IMG/VR virus record: IMGVR_UViG_3300035698_007528 | Location: 1-58,762 of that record | Length of the DNA: 58,762 bases | Reading direction: 5' to 3' (one strand) | DNA from: a virus | Shown: in pieces, positions 17,001 through 25,771 of the stretch | How positions within the stretch are numbered: the first letter of the stretch is position 1 | Layout: the number at the start of each line of letters is the position of its first letter | Translations under genes and position numbers: made by a program | The notes under the pieces: model-generated | What the model saw: the letters and a program-made list of their open reading frames with translations, nothing else | What the model was told of the DNA's origin: nothing | The model's database searches: none

Positions 17001-19583
17001 GTTCTAAAGAGTGTCGAGCGCGTGAATGAGTCGGCCCAGATCAGCGGGTTCGAGAGCAAGCTAGACGGCCTGATGGGCTACATCAGAATGATGATTCAGA
17101 AGCTAGGAGAGATGCAAGCCGAGGTTAGCGGCAATGGCATGGAGTGGACGGGTAAGTTTAGCAAGAGCATCAGCAAAATGTTGCGCTACATCGAGCCCGC
17201 AGTAGCTGGCATCAAGGCCATCGCTGAGCTGGGCTACATCCCAGGTTTTGAGCAAAAGATGGGTCAGTACAACGAAATGCTCACGGTGCTCTATAACGAG
17301 ACCTACAACATGAGTCAGGTCATGGACACCCATTTCCTGAAGGAGATCGGCAAGTTGTCCGAGAACGCTGGCAAGGCTGTGAGCTACATCTCGCAGACTG
17401 TCGGGGCGCTCACGGCTCTTGCAGAATGGGAGCATCGGGCAAACATACCTCAACAGATGCAGTTCCTGACCGACGACCTGATCACGGTTCTGGCGTACAT
17501 TTTCGACATGGCCACCGAGTATGACCGGTACCTTGTGGGGTACGCGGTCAGGTTTAGCGAAGGCGTCCAGCGAGGATTATCATTTATCGTTCCAGCCGTG
17601 GCGGCCCTCACGGCGCTGGCAGAATATGTGCATAGCGAGAACCTTGAGGCCAACATGGAGCTGATGGGCCTTGACCTGGGCGTCGTGGTGCGTGCGCTGT
17701 CTGACATGGCCTACACTTACGAGTTCGCAGCCGTCGAGGCCGCCGCAGAGATTTGGGCGGCCATCCAGCGAATCGTTGGGTTTATCAAGCCGGGCATCGA
17801 CGCTCTCAACGCACTAGCAGAGTACGAACACAAGGAAGGCATCACTGAGTTCGCTGAGGTTCTGGTAGGTGACGTGCTGATGTTATCCCAGGCCTTGGCT
17901 GATGCGGTTGTCGAGGTTGACACCACAGCCTACCGTGAGGCCCAGCGACTTTACGAGTCAATGAACGGGCTTATCGGCATCGTGGGCACGGCCGTAAGCG
18001 CGGTCACGGCCCTAGCGGGCTGGGAAGCGCCTGCCACCTCATTTGATGGAGGGGCCCTGGCCCAGGTGTTAGGCGAAATCCTGGCCGACATCGCCTGGGG
18101 CTTGCAGCAAGCGGTTATGGGCATTGACCCTGTATCCGCCATCGCCATCGAGTTTTACAACGCTGTCACCAACTTGATTGGCGTCATCACGCCAGGCATC
18201 ACGGCCATTGACGCGCTGGCCTCATGGGATATTCCTGGGTTCCCAGGCCACCAGCCACGGGGCGGGGCCGATCCATGGTCCCAGCTTTCGCAGCTACTAG
18301 GCCAGCGGATCATCGCCATCGCAGATGGTCTGGAAATGGCCCGTGGCGAGCTACCGGCCATCGTCCAAGCGGCCCAGGACTTCTGGAGTAGCGTACAGAA
18401 CACCATCGGCATCATCGGCCCGGCTATCCAGGCCATCGACGCCCTGGCCAACTGGGATGTGCCAGAGTTTCCGTTCCAACGACCTCGGGGCGGTGCTGAC
18501 CCATGGACGCAACTGAGCAGTGTGCTGGGTGAGCGTATCATCTCGATTGCTGAGGGCCTGGACATGGCCCGCATAGCGGCTGACGTAACCTTGACGCAAG
18601 AAGCCGGGGACTTTTACGCGGCCATCCAGAACGTGATCGGCATCATCGGCCCAGCGATTGAGGCTATTTCTGCCCTGACCCAATACCCGAGCACCGTGGG
18701 CTTGACCGCTGGCATCGCATCATTCAAGGCTGACATGGGGCTGGTGTTACCGATGCTTTCCGAGCTTGCAACGGATTATCAATCAGCGTTTACTGAGGAG
18801 GTGCTGGCCTTCTCGACGGCTGTCACCAACATGATCGGCGTGATCGTGCCATCGATCGACGCGCTGGCAGCTCTAGCCGACTACGATCCAACGTCTGGGG
18901 CCGTGTCGCTCGAAGCCAAGCTAGGGATTTTCAAGACACAGCTAGGCCAGGTGCTACTCAGCGTCACGGGCATGGCCCAGGAGTACATCGACGAGACCGC
19001 GCTGTTTACGAGTTTCGCAGGCGCCGTGAACGTCATGAGCGGAGCGGTAAAAACGGCCCTCGACTTGATTGTTGCTTTCCTGGACTATCGGGGCATGACC
19101 ATCGCCAATGCTGTGGCCGATTTTGACATCACGTTTGAGAAGATCGGAAACGCCATCACGGAGGCTAACCAGATGGTGAGCGACATGATGGCACCGGCGC
19201 TCGAATTGCAGACCAACTCCGAGACGGTCTATCGGCTGGCCAGCGGAGCCCTGGAGCAGTTGTTGGGCATACCGCCCATCGCAGAGAGTGATCAAGGTAC
19301 GGGCGGCTGGATGGGGGCCCTGGGGGCTGCGTTCGAGGGGGCCGCTGTGGCGGTCAGGTCGGCGCTGGGTTCTATCGAAAACGACCTGTCCAATACGTCT
19401 CGGGTCAATCGGCTGGCCAGCAACTATGGCCATCAGGCGGCCCTCGGCATCACCATGGGATTCAACGCCTACATGGACTCGCACCCGCTCCAGATCAACG
19501 CGGTCGCAGGGGTGGAGGGCGGGTTCGACATGGATGAGTTTGCGCGACGGGTAGCACAGATTGTAGCGGATCAACTTTGGTAG
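14046..19583 (+). CDS. Tail tape measure protein
   Basis: An 1845-residue protein, the longest in the window, directly after the chaperone. The N-terminal third has Ala/Gly-rich helices ('LGKGAFKGAMAVGKG', 'VGRASPMILDNLG') typical of TP901-type tape measures. Coiled-coil-prone helices and hydrophobic segments lie in the middle (~650-860). From about residue 1035 to 1690 it contains around ten degenerate repeats. The family sets tail length and passes to the tail tip during DNA ejection. The C-terminus ends 'FARRVAQIVADQLW'. Confidence 0.85.
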   Translation: MAMPEIGLKGIFDLGDFNRGVNQYDDSIEQMGSETEKQAGLMTRSFSAVSKGVLALGKGAFKGAMAVGKGLFSITQEASKVPGLTRAFDAAGGSIEALRAGAMGMVDDVDLMTSFNKAAALVSRDFAQDLPDMMQLVQAAAQATGQDMNYLMDSLVTGVGRASPMILDNLGIQVSLSEAAENWAKTQGEGVAVLVDNTAAIRDKSAAMGVAQARYAKLSAEMDKGNEKWTEQDRAMKKANLASAANKISKLGDEYEELAEAQGTMDTDELVKNMTKQQQQEAIQLMTLQKLEAAYGDTAGEMDQVAQQAASLPVFIENLKTTIGVALLPVLGALMAPLSELATTYGPEITEFATGLAEDIGTKLVPALTEFTGKIMGIASVVAGFIGEVGEDGLGSAIMGQLEGTAIGDRIDEITGAINAGPLQTALADAFGGGKAGLVLQALGLSQETATNVGNIFNNVTEAVSGGIARMKKAAGAAAGVGADGGTVGDQAWAFLSLMGIPAGIATDIGVAVDGIISAANTAWLRLQMAFNSGLALAQSGESAGTVAEVVLSLLGLGSQAAMSTGIQEAIDGIVSTITTALAGVWTEIGTVVSTFKTQGAGAGMSSALTAVFNIKGLLGTMKLDLVKGILDLGQAGLDSLGKAFPDLNPIIDQWLQPVLDIATGLVSEFESTKAQLQPVISELFGGLATAAQTLLTGLAPIMTNVFGIIKGIIPIVGDIIAFIVPKVTEVVTFVVAEVNKFLPPIMTVIDNITGAIAENMPLMRDTIANILDLISQIWDKYWPVFAEAFDEAATIVVGVAKWLSESFGFIWNAILDIINGAVNFIRAALNDDLGGALTALGEIVGGALDIVLGLFHTSGEDIVSAIETLASNAVSTVETWINDLLTPIEGMASDLTQAGKDAIQGLWNGMSEIWGKVESWIKEKVDALPQAVKNVLGIASPSKEFEEIGIDTIDGWIIGMSESGADAVQFSEDLAEDIADVFDEVLKSVERVNESAQISGFESKLDGLMGYIRMMIQKLGEMQAEVSGNGMEWTGKFSKSISKMLRYIEPAVAGIKAIAELGYIPGFEQKMGQYNEMLTVLYNETYNMSQVMDTHFLKEIGKLSENAGKAVSYISQTVGALTALAEWEHRANIPQQMQFLTDDLITVLAYIFDMATEYDRYLVGYAVRFSEGVQRGLSFIVPAVAALTALAEYVHSENLEANMELMGLDLGVVVRALSDMAYTYEFAAVEAAAEIWAAIQRIVGFIKPGIDALNALAEYEHKEGITEFAEVLVGDVLMLSQALADAVVEVDTTAYREAQRLYESMNGLIGIVGTAVSAVTALAGWEAPATSFDGGALAQVLGEILADIAWGLQQAVMGIDPVSAIAIEFYNAVTNLIGVITPGITAIDALASWDIPGFPGHQPRGGADPWSQLSQLLGQRIIAIADGLEMARGELPAIVQAAQDFWSSVQNTIGIIGPAIQAIDALANWDVPEFPFQRPRGGADPWTQLSSVLGERIISIAEGLDMARIAADVTLTQEAGDFYAAIQNVIGIIGPAIEAISALTQYPSTVGLTAGIASFKADMGLVLPMLSELATDYQSAFTEEVLAFSTAVTNMIGVIVPSIDALAALADYDPTSGAVSLEAKLGIFKTQLGQVLLSVTGMAQEYIDETALFTSFAGAVNVMSGAVKTALDLIVAFLDYRGMTIANAVADFDITFEKIGNAITEANQMVSDMMAPALELQTNSETVYRLASGALEQLLGIPPIAESDQGTGGWMGALGAAFEGAAVAVRSALGSIENDLSNTSRVNRLASNYGHQAALGITMGFNAYMDSHPLQINAVAGVEGGFDMDEFARRVAQIVADQLW
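17150..19110 (+). repeat. ~200-nt in-gene repeats of tape measure protein
   Basis: A repeated motif around 'I.PAI.AI.ALA.W/Y' recurs near 17197, 17397, 17590, 17788, 17988, 18188, 18417, 18647, 18845 and 19047. Spacing is about 193-202 bases, but 229-230 for the two units carrying an inserted 'PRGGADPW' segment. Unit number should scale with tail length. Confidence 0.75.
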
Positions 19584-19598
19584 GAAAGGGAGTGTTCC

Positions 19599-21677
19599 AT
19601 GCCAGCACATGCACCGATTTTAGAGATTGTATACGGCACCACCCGAGTCAGCCTACTGGGCAGGGCTGGCTTCACGCTTGAGAGTTGGAAGCCAACACGG
19701 GCGCCTTTCCGCAACGTGTGGGGCAAGGGTGCTATGGCCGATGGGCGGCAATTGGTAGACGCCTATAGGGAAAACGTCATAAGCAAAATGACTTTCAATG
19801 TCACCGGCGCGTCTCAGAACCAAGTGATCGCCATGCGGCGTCAACTTGACCAAGTTCTAGGGGCCGCTAAAAAGTATTGGTTCACCGACTATGCAGACAC
19901 CCCGGCGTATCTGGCAGCCCGTGGCCACAACGAGACGTATACGCGCTACGCGATTATCAAGGATTACAGCATGCCATCGGATGATGAGGCATACAGCAAT
20001 CCGTTCGCAACCGACCAAGCCGAGGTAGTCCAAAGGGGCATAGCCCTAACGCTAGAGCATACCTTGTGGCGGTCGGACCCCCCTGGCGGGCATACGGACA
20101 TAGAACTATCTGGCGAGCTGGGAGGATACGGTAGGGCGGCCAACACCGATGGCGAGGCATTTGTGGCCAACTATAGCCGTACCAGCGGGCAAATAACCCA
20201 CATCTTTATGTACACGGCCGGGGCCGGGTGGTCCGGCAACCTACAGGGCGCGGCTAAACCTACGTCCCTATTCCCAGGCGGTCCCTATGCAGATGGGGAC
20301 GCGCTATACTTTGGTATCGAGGTAACAGGCGATGAGCCGCCATTTAACAACCTCGTATTCGATGTGGGCACCGTATCCGATCTTGCATCGGGGGAACGCA
20401 GCTTTCAATACTACGATGGTGCATGGGCGGGGGCTGGGAGTGACACCCTACAGCCATCCGATCAAACAAGGACATTCTCAAGGTCAGGCGTGAACGCCGT
20501 GAGCTGGTTCACGCCGGATGACTGGGAAACCGTGGCGGTGAATGGTGTTACAGGGTGGTGGGTACGCATGCGTTTTGACGCCCCGACCAACCCGGTTACA
20601 TCACCAACACAGCAAAATCGAGACATTTACACTTGCCATTGGTCCGCAGTCAAAACGACATCGGACCAACTAGCCGGTGACCTAAGAAGCCTACTCAGTT
20701 TATATCTACAGGCGCAATACGACAGCGACCCGCCCGTGGCCAATGAGAACGGAGCCTGGGCATCTGAGTTATACATTGGCACCCGCTCAGCCTCTAGAGC
20801 CGTGGGCACCTTTCAGCCTAACATCAACTTGATAGACCTATACAACCCAAGTGGGGTTGATGTCACAGTGGGTGCTATCTATTGCACAGTATCAGGTGGG
20901 TCAGGCGACACGGGAGGCACCCCGCTAGGAAAGTACGTTGCCTATTCACACGCGGGCGCGGGGCCGCCCTACATCTTTGAGACGCTAGCTACTATCTCTC
21001 TTGGCGATTTCCCGGCCTATTCCACTGCTATATCGGACTACACAGGCCAGTACCATGCCTACCTGAGGTATAACGTGCCATCTGGCGACGATGGGGACCT
21101 ATTGGTTAGGCTATCTGTGGGGTATTCGGACCCGTACACCTACCTGCAAACAATCCCCCTGGACACCCTCGCAAATATGCGCATGGCTGACCTAGGGATT
21201 ATCAATATCCCTGCGGATGGTGGGCGGTCCGGTTACAACCAGATGAAGTGTGATTTGATACTGACTATACAAAACACCTCGGGGGCGGCACGAACAGCCA
21301 GCTTTTACGATTTGATTCTTATGCCGTGTGATGAATTGTTCTTTGTCGCCAATAGGAACACATCCCAATGGGTGTCTTATACAGGAGTTTGCGTGCTTGA
21401 CGGCACTGGCGGGTACAAGCATTCCCCCGTGCTAGGCATCATGACCTATGCAGGGACCATAGGCGTAAATCCGAGCGTAGACGTGTTTAGCGGGGGATGG
21501 CTTTATAGGGGCGTTGCGCCTCTATCGCTACAGAGTAACGCCGATCAAGAAATATGGTTTCTTTCGGCTATGGATTTGGGAGTGCATCCAGAAATCACTT
21601 TCCCTGATTTTGCCCCGCTGATAAGCGTCTCGGCTAATACCGTGGCACAATATGAGAGTATGAGGGGGGCTAGCTAA
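19599..21677 (+). CDS. Distal tail protein
   Basis: A 692-residue protein following the tape measure, as Dit proteins do. The N-terminal 170 residues ('SLLGRAGFTLESWKPTRAPF', 'WFTDYADTPAYLAARG') resemble the Dit ring domain. The long remainder is beta-rich ('GVNAVSWFTPDDWETVAVNG', 'WWVRMRFD'), suggesting appended carbohydrate-binding or jelly-roll modules. It uses more ATA, CTA and AT-ending codons than its neighbours. It overlaps the next ATG by one base (TAATG). Confidence 0.65.
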   Translation: MPAHAPILEIVYGTTRVSLLGRAGFTLESWKPTRAPFRNVWGKGAMADGRQLVDAYRENVISKMTFNVTGASQNQVIAMRRQLDQVLGAAKKYWFTDYADTPAYLAARGHNETYTRYAIIKDYSMPSDDEAYSNPFATDQAEVVQRGIALTLEHTLWRSDPPGGHTDIELSGELGGYGRAANTDGEAFVANYSRTSGQITHIFMYTAGAGWSGNLQGAAKPTSLFPGGPYADGDALYFGIEVTGDEPPFNNLVFDVGTVSDLASGERSFQYYDGAWAGAGSDTLQPSDQTRTFSRSGVNAVSWFTPDDWETVAVNGVTGWWVRMRFDAPTNPVTSPTQQNRDIYTCHWSAVKTTSDQLAGDLRSLLSLYLQAQYDSDPPVANENGAWASELYIGTRSASRAVGTFQPNINLIDLYNPSGVDVTVGAIYCTVSGGSGDTGGTPLGKYVAYSHAGAGPPYIFETLATISLGDFPAYSTAISDYTGQYHAYLRYNVPSGDDGDLLVRLSVGYSDPYTYLQTIPLDTLANMRMADLGIINIPADGGRSGYNQMKCDLILTIQNTSGAARTASFYDLILMPCDELFFVANRNTSQWVSYTGVCVLDGTGGYKHSPVLGIMTYAGTIGVNPSVDVFSGGWLYRGVAPLSLQSNADQEIWFLSAMDLGVHPEITFPDFAPLISVSANTVAQYESMRGAS

Positions 21678-22870
21678 TGGCGACTATCGGGCAAGACGTG
21701 GGCTTGCTTGCAGTCTTTAGACAGCCCCGCATATCGTTTGCCAGCGGGTCACCCAACACGGTCACCTTGGACCCTAGCGGCCCCGTGGTGCGAACGCTCA
21801 GGCAGGGGCTACGCAGCTATAGCCACGTTAAAAGTATATCGGGCGGCATGCTCACGGCCAACATCGGCACGATGATCAATCCGAGTGACTTGGCATGGTG
21901 GGCAACCTATGGAGCGGGCCTAGTCGTCGAAGTGGTGGGCCCTGAGCAAGACATCATATGGGAAGGCTACGTTAGCCGTATGACTATTGGCATCGGGGGC
22001 CTATCGTATACCATCGGCCCATTGGCCCAGGTCGCTAATCGGGTCAGTGTGATCTTTAGCGAACTAGACACAAGCACCGACCCGCCCAGCTCAGGGGTCA
22101 AGTACCAAACGGCCTATGCAGAGGATGAGGCTAGCCAACGCCAGTATGGCGTGATCGAGAAGGTCCTTTCGACAGGCACCGTTTCAGTGGATGTGGCAGG
22201 GTACATTCGAGACTTGTATTTGCAAGAAAACGCATGGCCAGCAAAAAGCAACCGCTACACCATGGGCTCGGTGGGCTCAGAACTCGGATTATCATTATCG
22301 TGCCTGGGCTGGTATCACAAGCTCGGATACACCTATTATGCCGAAACAAGCGGGGGCCAGGACCTAAGCGCCAAGATCGGGGCCATACTAGACGCTGAGC
22401 CCAACGGCATCTTTAGCAGTGACAACGCCGTTATAACCAGCAACACCGCACAAGTACAGGCATGGGAAACAGGCAGCAAAACCGGCAAAGCTTTAATCAA
22501 GGCCATGCTGGCCATGGGAGATGCCAGCCTTAACCGCTATATGTTCACCGTGGGCAAGGGCCGTGAGGTTCGCTATGAGCAAGTGGGCAGTGAGCCAGAA
22601 TATCAGGTGGCGCTAAGCGACCCCTCAGGGAGTATCAAACAACTGAGTGATGGGCGCGTGGCCCCTTGGAGAATAGAGCCCGGAAAGTGGGTATGGTATA
22701 CCGATCTGCTACCAGGGACAGCGGACCCTAACACGCAGCGGCGAATGTCGGACCGGGCATTTATCGATCAAATCACCTACACAGCCCCTTATGGCGTAGT
22801 CATTCAGTCGGGGGCTTATGGTGATCTAGCCCAAATGGTGGCTCAGCTCGGCATTTCAGGGATAGGATAA
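21677..22870 (+). CDS. Tail tip / baseplate protein (Tal-like)
   Basis: A 397-residue protein, translationally coupled to the distal tail gene. The order Dit then Tal, and a beta-rich N-terminus ('LVVEVVGPEQDIIWEGYVSRM'), suggest the tail-tip adaptor that forms the hub. No peptidase motif was seen. Codon usage resembles the distal tail gene, so the two probably travel together. Confidence 0.55.
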   Translation: MATIGQDVGLLAVFRQPRISFASGSPNTVTLDPSGPVVRTLRQGLRSYSHVKSISGGMLTANIGTMINPSDLAWWATYGAGLVVEVVGPEQDIIWEGYVSRMTIGIGGLSYTIGPLAQVANRVSVIFSELDTSTDPPSSGVKYQTAYAEDEASQRQYGVIEKVLSTGTVSVDVAGYIRDLYLQENAWPAKSNRYTMGSVGSELGLSLSCLGWYHKLGYTYYAETSGGQDLSAKIGAILDAEPNGIFSSDNAVITSNTAQVQAWETGSKTGKALIKAMLAMGDASLNRYMFTVGKGREVRYEQVGSEPEYQVALSDPSGSIKQLSDGRVAPWRIEPGKWVWYTDLLPGTADPNTQRRMSDRAFIDQITYTAPYGVVIQSGAYGDLAQMVAQLGISGIG

Positions 22871-22873
22871 GCC

Positions 22874-24586
22874 ATGAGTGTACAGATTTTTAACTCAGAA
22901 CTAGACGCCTTAACCACGCCCAGCCGCAGGGAGTACGCCACTATGCCCGAGCCCGTGGGCGGGTTCGGCATCTGGAATGGCCAATTTGAACAGGGGCCCG
23001 ACGGCCTACACCCACGGATTGATGGATGGGAACAGACAGCGTATGCTGGCGGCGCCGTGGCCAGGACAGGCAACGGCTTGGCAGGTCATTTTAGTGTTCG
23101 TGGCGGCAACAGCGGCATCGGCCAGGGCGGCTACATTTGCTCACAGCGGTACCTACCAGTCGATGAGGACACGGATTACTTTCTCGGGGCCTCTTTTAGG
23201 GGAGGGTCAGCTAATAGCGAGGTCTCCCTGGGTGTCCAGTGCTACGATGAAAGCAAGGCCCTGCTGGGCACAGTGAGCGCAGTGGCGTTAGAAACCCCTG
23301 GCGTGGCATGGGTCAAGTATGCCGAATCAGTCGGCCCAACTGGAACCGTTGCCTTTCCAGCGGGTACCCGCTATGTTCGTGTTGTAGCAATCCTTCAGTC
23401 TGACATCGCCCTAAATAACGACTGGGCAGAGGTAGACGACGTTTGGCTATCACCGTTCGCTACGGGCGGCACGCCCACCGCCCACAACCTTTTATCAATA
23501 ACGCACCCTGACACCGTACCGTCAGCCGTGACCCAGGGCGGGCTGATTATCGGTAGCGGAACGCCACTCACATACTGGACGCAATTGGCGGCCGGGGCCC
23601 CGGATGACGTTCTTGTTATGTCAGGTTTGGAGCCCGCTTGGGTGGTGCCTCCTTACGCCCCATTGACTCGTATCCTTACGGCTGGCGCTGGATTGACTGG
23701 CGGTGGCGATTTATCGGCCGATAGAACTTTTGATGTAGGCGCAGGGACTGGGATCGTGGTAAACGCAAACGATGTGGCCATAGCGAACACTGCCGTGGTT
23801 CCTGCCGCATACGGTGACGCGACTCATGTGGCTGCGTTCACCGTGGACCAGCAAGGCAGACTGACGACGGCGTCTAGTGTTGCTATTACAGGGGTCACGC
23901 CAGCAGCACATGACATTGTGGGTGCGCTGCATACGGTCGCAGGAGCGATCTATCAGGTTGTGGGATTGACGGCGGCGAACGTGATTGGGCTGCTTACGCC
24001 GACCGTTGTCAGTGCAGCGAATAGCCTTGTGCGCACTGATGCGAGTGGATATATCCGGGCTACACGGCTAGAGTTCGGCGGGGCGACCAACTATGTCGAG
24101 GCCACAGGGGGCAACCAGGTCGCGATCTACGGTAGCTCGTATGTGTCGCTGCGTGTGGGCGCTGCGGTTCTTGTGGCTGACGGCACCTACTTTTACGATT
24201 TTGCAGCCGTGTCGGGTCTCGGCATAGCGGCGAAGCGCTGGACAAGCATCTACGGCGTTGAAGGCAACTATAGCGGCGACGTGACGATTGCCACGGCTGG
24301 CAAGGGCATCATTATGAGCGCCAACACGTCCGGCTACGTGCCGATTGCCAATGGCACGCGCTTTGTACCAGGGGCGATTGTTAAGAGCATGCTGCCAAGC
24401 CATGCACACCCATTGACGTATACGAGCACAGCCAGTTCTGGATGGTCGACCTACGGGCCAGCAATTTCTAAACCTGTCACGTTGAACGCGGATGGGTCTG
24501 GCGGCATTGTGGGATACTGGGATTATTATCAGCACACGCATCAATACGACAAGGCCGATTCGCCGACAAACGCAAGTGTAGTTTAG
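22874..24586 (+). CDS. Tail fibre / receptor-binding protein
   Basis: A 570-residue protein. N-terminal ~200 residues resemble a carbohydrate-binding jelly roll ('GNGLAGHFSVRGGNSGIGQGG', 'DVWLSPF'). The middle has the phage-fibre motif 'GAGLTGGGDLSADRTFDVG' and 'FTVDQQGRLT', widespread in trimeric tail fibres. The C-terminus has repetitive Gly/Thr/Ser strands and 'SHAHPLTY' / 'YQHTHQY' His clusters, often metal-binding in fibres. It probably recognises the host surface. Confidence 0.7.
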   Translation: MSVQIFNSELDALTTPSRREYATMPEPVGGFGIWNGQFEQGPDGLHPRIDGWEQTAYAGGAVARTGNGLAGHFSVRGGNSGIGQGGYICSQRYLPVDEDTDYFLGASFRGGSANSEVSLGVQCYDESKALLGTVSAVALETPGVAWVKYAESVGPTGTVAFPAGTRYVRVVAILQSDIALNNDWAEVDDVWLSPFATGGTPTAHNLLSITHPDTVPSAVTQGGLIIGSGTPLTYWTQLAAGAPDDVLVMSGLEPAWVVPPYAPLTRILTAGAGLTGGGDLSADRTFDVGAGTGIVVNANDVAIANTAVVPAAYGDATHVAAFTVDQQGRLTTASSVAITGVTPAAHDIVGALHTVAGAIYQVVGLTAANVIGLLTPTVVSAANSLVRTDASGYIRATRLEFGGATNYVEATGGNQVAIYGSSYVSLRVGAAVLVADGTYFYDFAAVSGLGIAAKRWTSIYGVEGNYSGDVTIATAGKGIIMSANTSGYVPIANGTRFVPGAIVKSMLPSHAHPLTYTSTASSGWSTYGPAISKPVTLNADGSGGIVGYWDYYQHTHQYDKADSPTNASVV

Positions 24587-24597
24587 GGGGGGGGATC

Positions 24598-25017
24598 ATG
24601 CAGTTTGAGACGAACGTATACCGAGGGTGTCTGCTACAGCTTTCGACCAACATCGACGCCACCAGCGAAGAGGCTGACCTGCTCGACAATCTGGTGAGGC
24701 GACTGGGGCAGCAGCTGGTGTCCAGCGTAGCCGAGGCAGGTGGACAACTGTTGCCCACTGGGTTTGCGTTTCCGCCAGGGGCGGAGCTGACCAAGCCCGT
24801 GACGCTGGAGCTAGACGAACGGGACGTCAATGCGCTGGCGGCGTGTTGCGCCAGGATCACCTGGCCACGCTCCCGTATGAGCGTCGAGCAGCGGGCCGAG
24901 TTAAAATCCATGCGAGACGACTTGGCCGCCTGGCAGGACGAAATTGAAGCCGAGGCCATGCTGCAAAAACTGACACCAGAGCAGCGCGAGCGGCTGGCGC
25001 AAAAGGCGGCGAAATGA
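24598..25017 (+). CDS. Hypothetical protein after tail fibre
   Basis: A 139-residue helical protein beginning MQFETNVYRGCLLQLSTNID. The C-terminal half is charged and coiled-coil-like ('MRDDLAAWQDEIEAEAMLQKL'). A run of nine G (24586-24594) before the start probably acts as its ribosome binding site. Possibly a fibre assembly factor, by position only. Confidence 0.6.
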   Translation: MQFETNVYRGCLLQLSTNIDATSEEADLLDNLVRRLGQQLVSSVAEAGGQLLPTGFAFPPGAELTKPVTLELDERDVNALAACCARITWPRSRMSVEQRAELKSMRDDLAAWQDEIEAEAMLQKLTPEQRERLAQKAAK

Positions 25018-25286
25018 GCTGGACACCCTCACACCATCAGCGCGTTGAGATCGCCAACGTCGTGCGCGGCATCGCGTCCAATCTGCGCAACGTGAGCGAC
25101 GCCTGTGACCAGACGGCGTCGCGGTATCTTGAGCTGGCACCAGAAGCGCAGGCCGAGGTGACGCAGATCATCACGGTCGCGAGGTTCCTTGAGATTCAGA
25201 TCATTGTTCAGGGTCTACAGGCAGAGATTGAGGGGCCAATTCTGGCCTACGAGGGCGAGCAGGGCTTGCCGATGGCGGTAGAATGA
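25014..25286 (+). CDS. Hypothetical small helical protein
   Basis: A 90-residue helical protein overlapping the previous gene by an ATGA junction and the next by another. It contains 'HHQRVEIANVVRGIASNLR'. No family recognised. Confidence 0.6.
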   Translation: MSWTPSHHQRVEIANVVRGIASNLRNVSDACDQTASRYLELAPEAQAEVTQIITVARFLEIQIIVQGLQAEIEGPILAYEGEQGLPMAVE

Positions 25287-25771
25287 ACCGCCTAGCCATT
25301 GCCCTGCTCGCCCTGCTATGCGTATGCGGGCCTGTACATGCCGATGATACGCTGGTAGTGGTTCACTCGCACGAGGTAGGCGGGGCCCCGCGTGTCAACG
25401 ATCCCGTTGTCATCGTCGGGGCAAACGTGACGTATAACCCTAAGAACTGGCCGACAGATTTTCTAGGCCAGGCGTATTGGGTAGTCGAGGGCACCGACGG
25501 CAGCGCCCAATTTCGCATGACCAGCGATGTAGTAGAGTCGATTTGCTTAACCGGCGACCAGCTATGCAAATCGACTATAGACGGGGGGAATATCGTGCGC
25601 GTGCAATGGACGCCCGGACAGGGCATGGTCGATGTTTGGGTGTGGACTCTCGCAGATACTGGCCCAACCGTGGTGCCGACGCTTGCACCAACAGCGACGG
25701 CAACCGTTCACTGTACATGGCTACCGCTACTGATGAAAGGGTGGCGATTGCCAGAGCGGAGTGCCAGATGA
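25283..25771 (+). CDS. Exported protein with Sec signal peptide and PT-rich tail
   Basis: A 162-residue protein. Residues 1-20 (MNRLAIALLALLCVCGPVHA) form a Sec signal peptide with cleavage after 'VHA'. A beta-rich domain follows, with Cys pairs (SICLTGDQLCKS). The C-terminal 'TVVPTLAPTATATVHC' and 'TWLPLLMKGW' resemble the Pro/Thr linker plus '[V/Y]YLPLxxK' end common in Chloroflexota secreted proteins. It may act at the host surface (superinfection exclusion or wall passage); that is inference. Confidence 0.65.
   Translation: MNRLAIALLALLCVCGPVHADDTLVVVHSHEVGGAPRVNDPVVIVGANVTYNPKNWPTDFLGQAYWVVEGTDGSAQFRMTSDVVESICLTGDQLCKSTIDGGNIVRVQWTPGQGMVDVWVWTLADTGPTVVPTLAPTATATVHCTWLPLLMKGWRLPERSAR

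Noticed and set aside
14111-18683. Many - strand frames opposite the tape measure gene
   Set aside because: Low-complexity Ala/Ser/Met-rich translations typical of antisense of a helical protein.
25477-25767. N-terminal extension of the exported protein at 25768
   Set aside because: The extension overlaps the previous gene in another frame, and the signal peptide begins exactly at ATG 25768.
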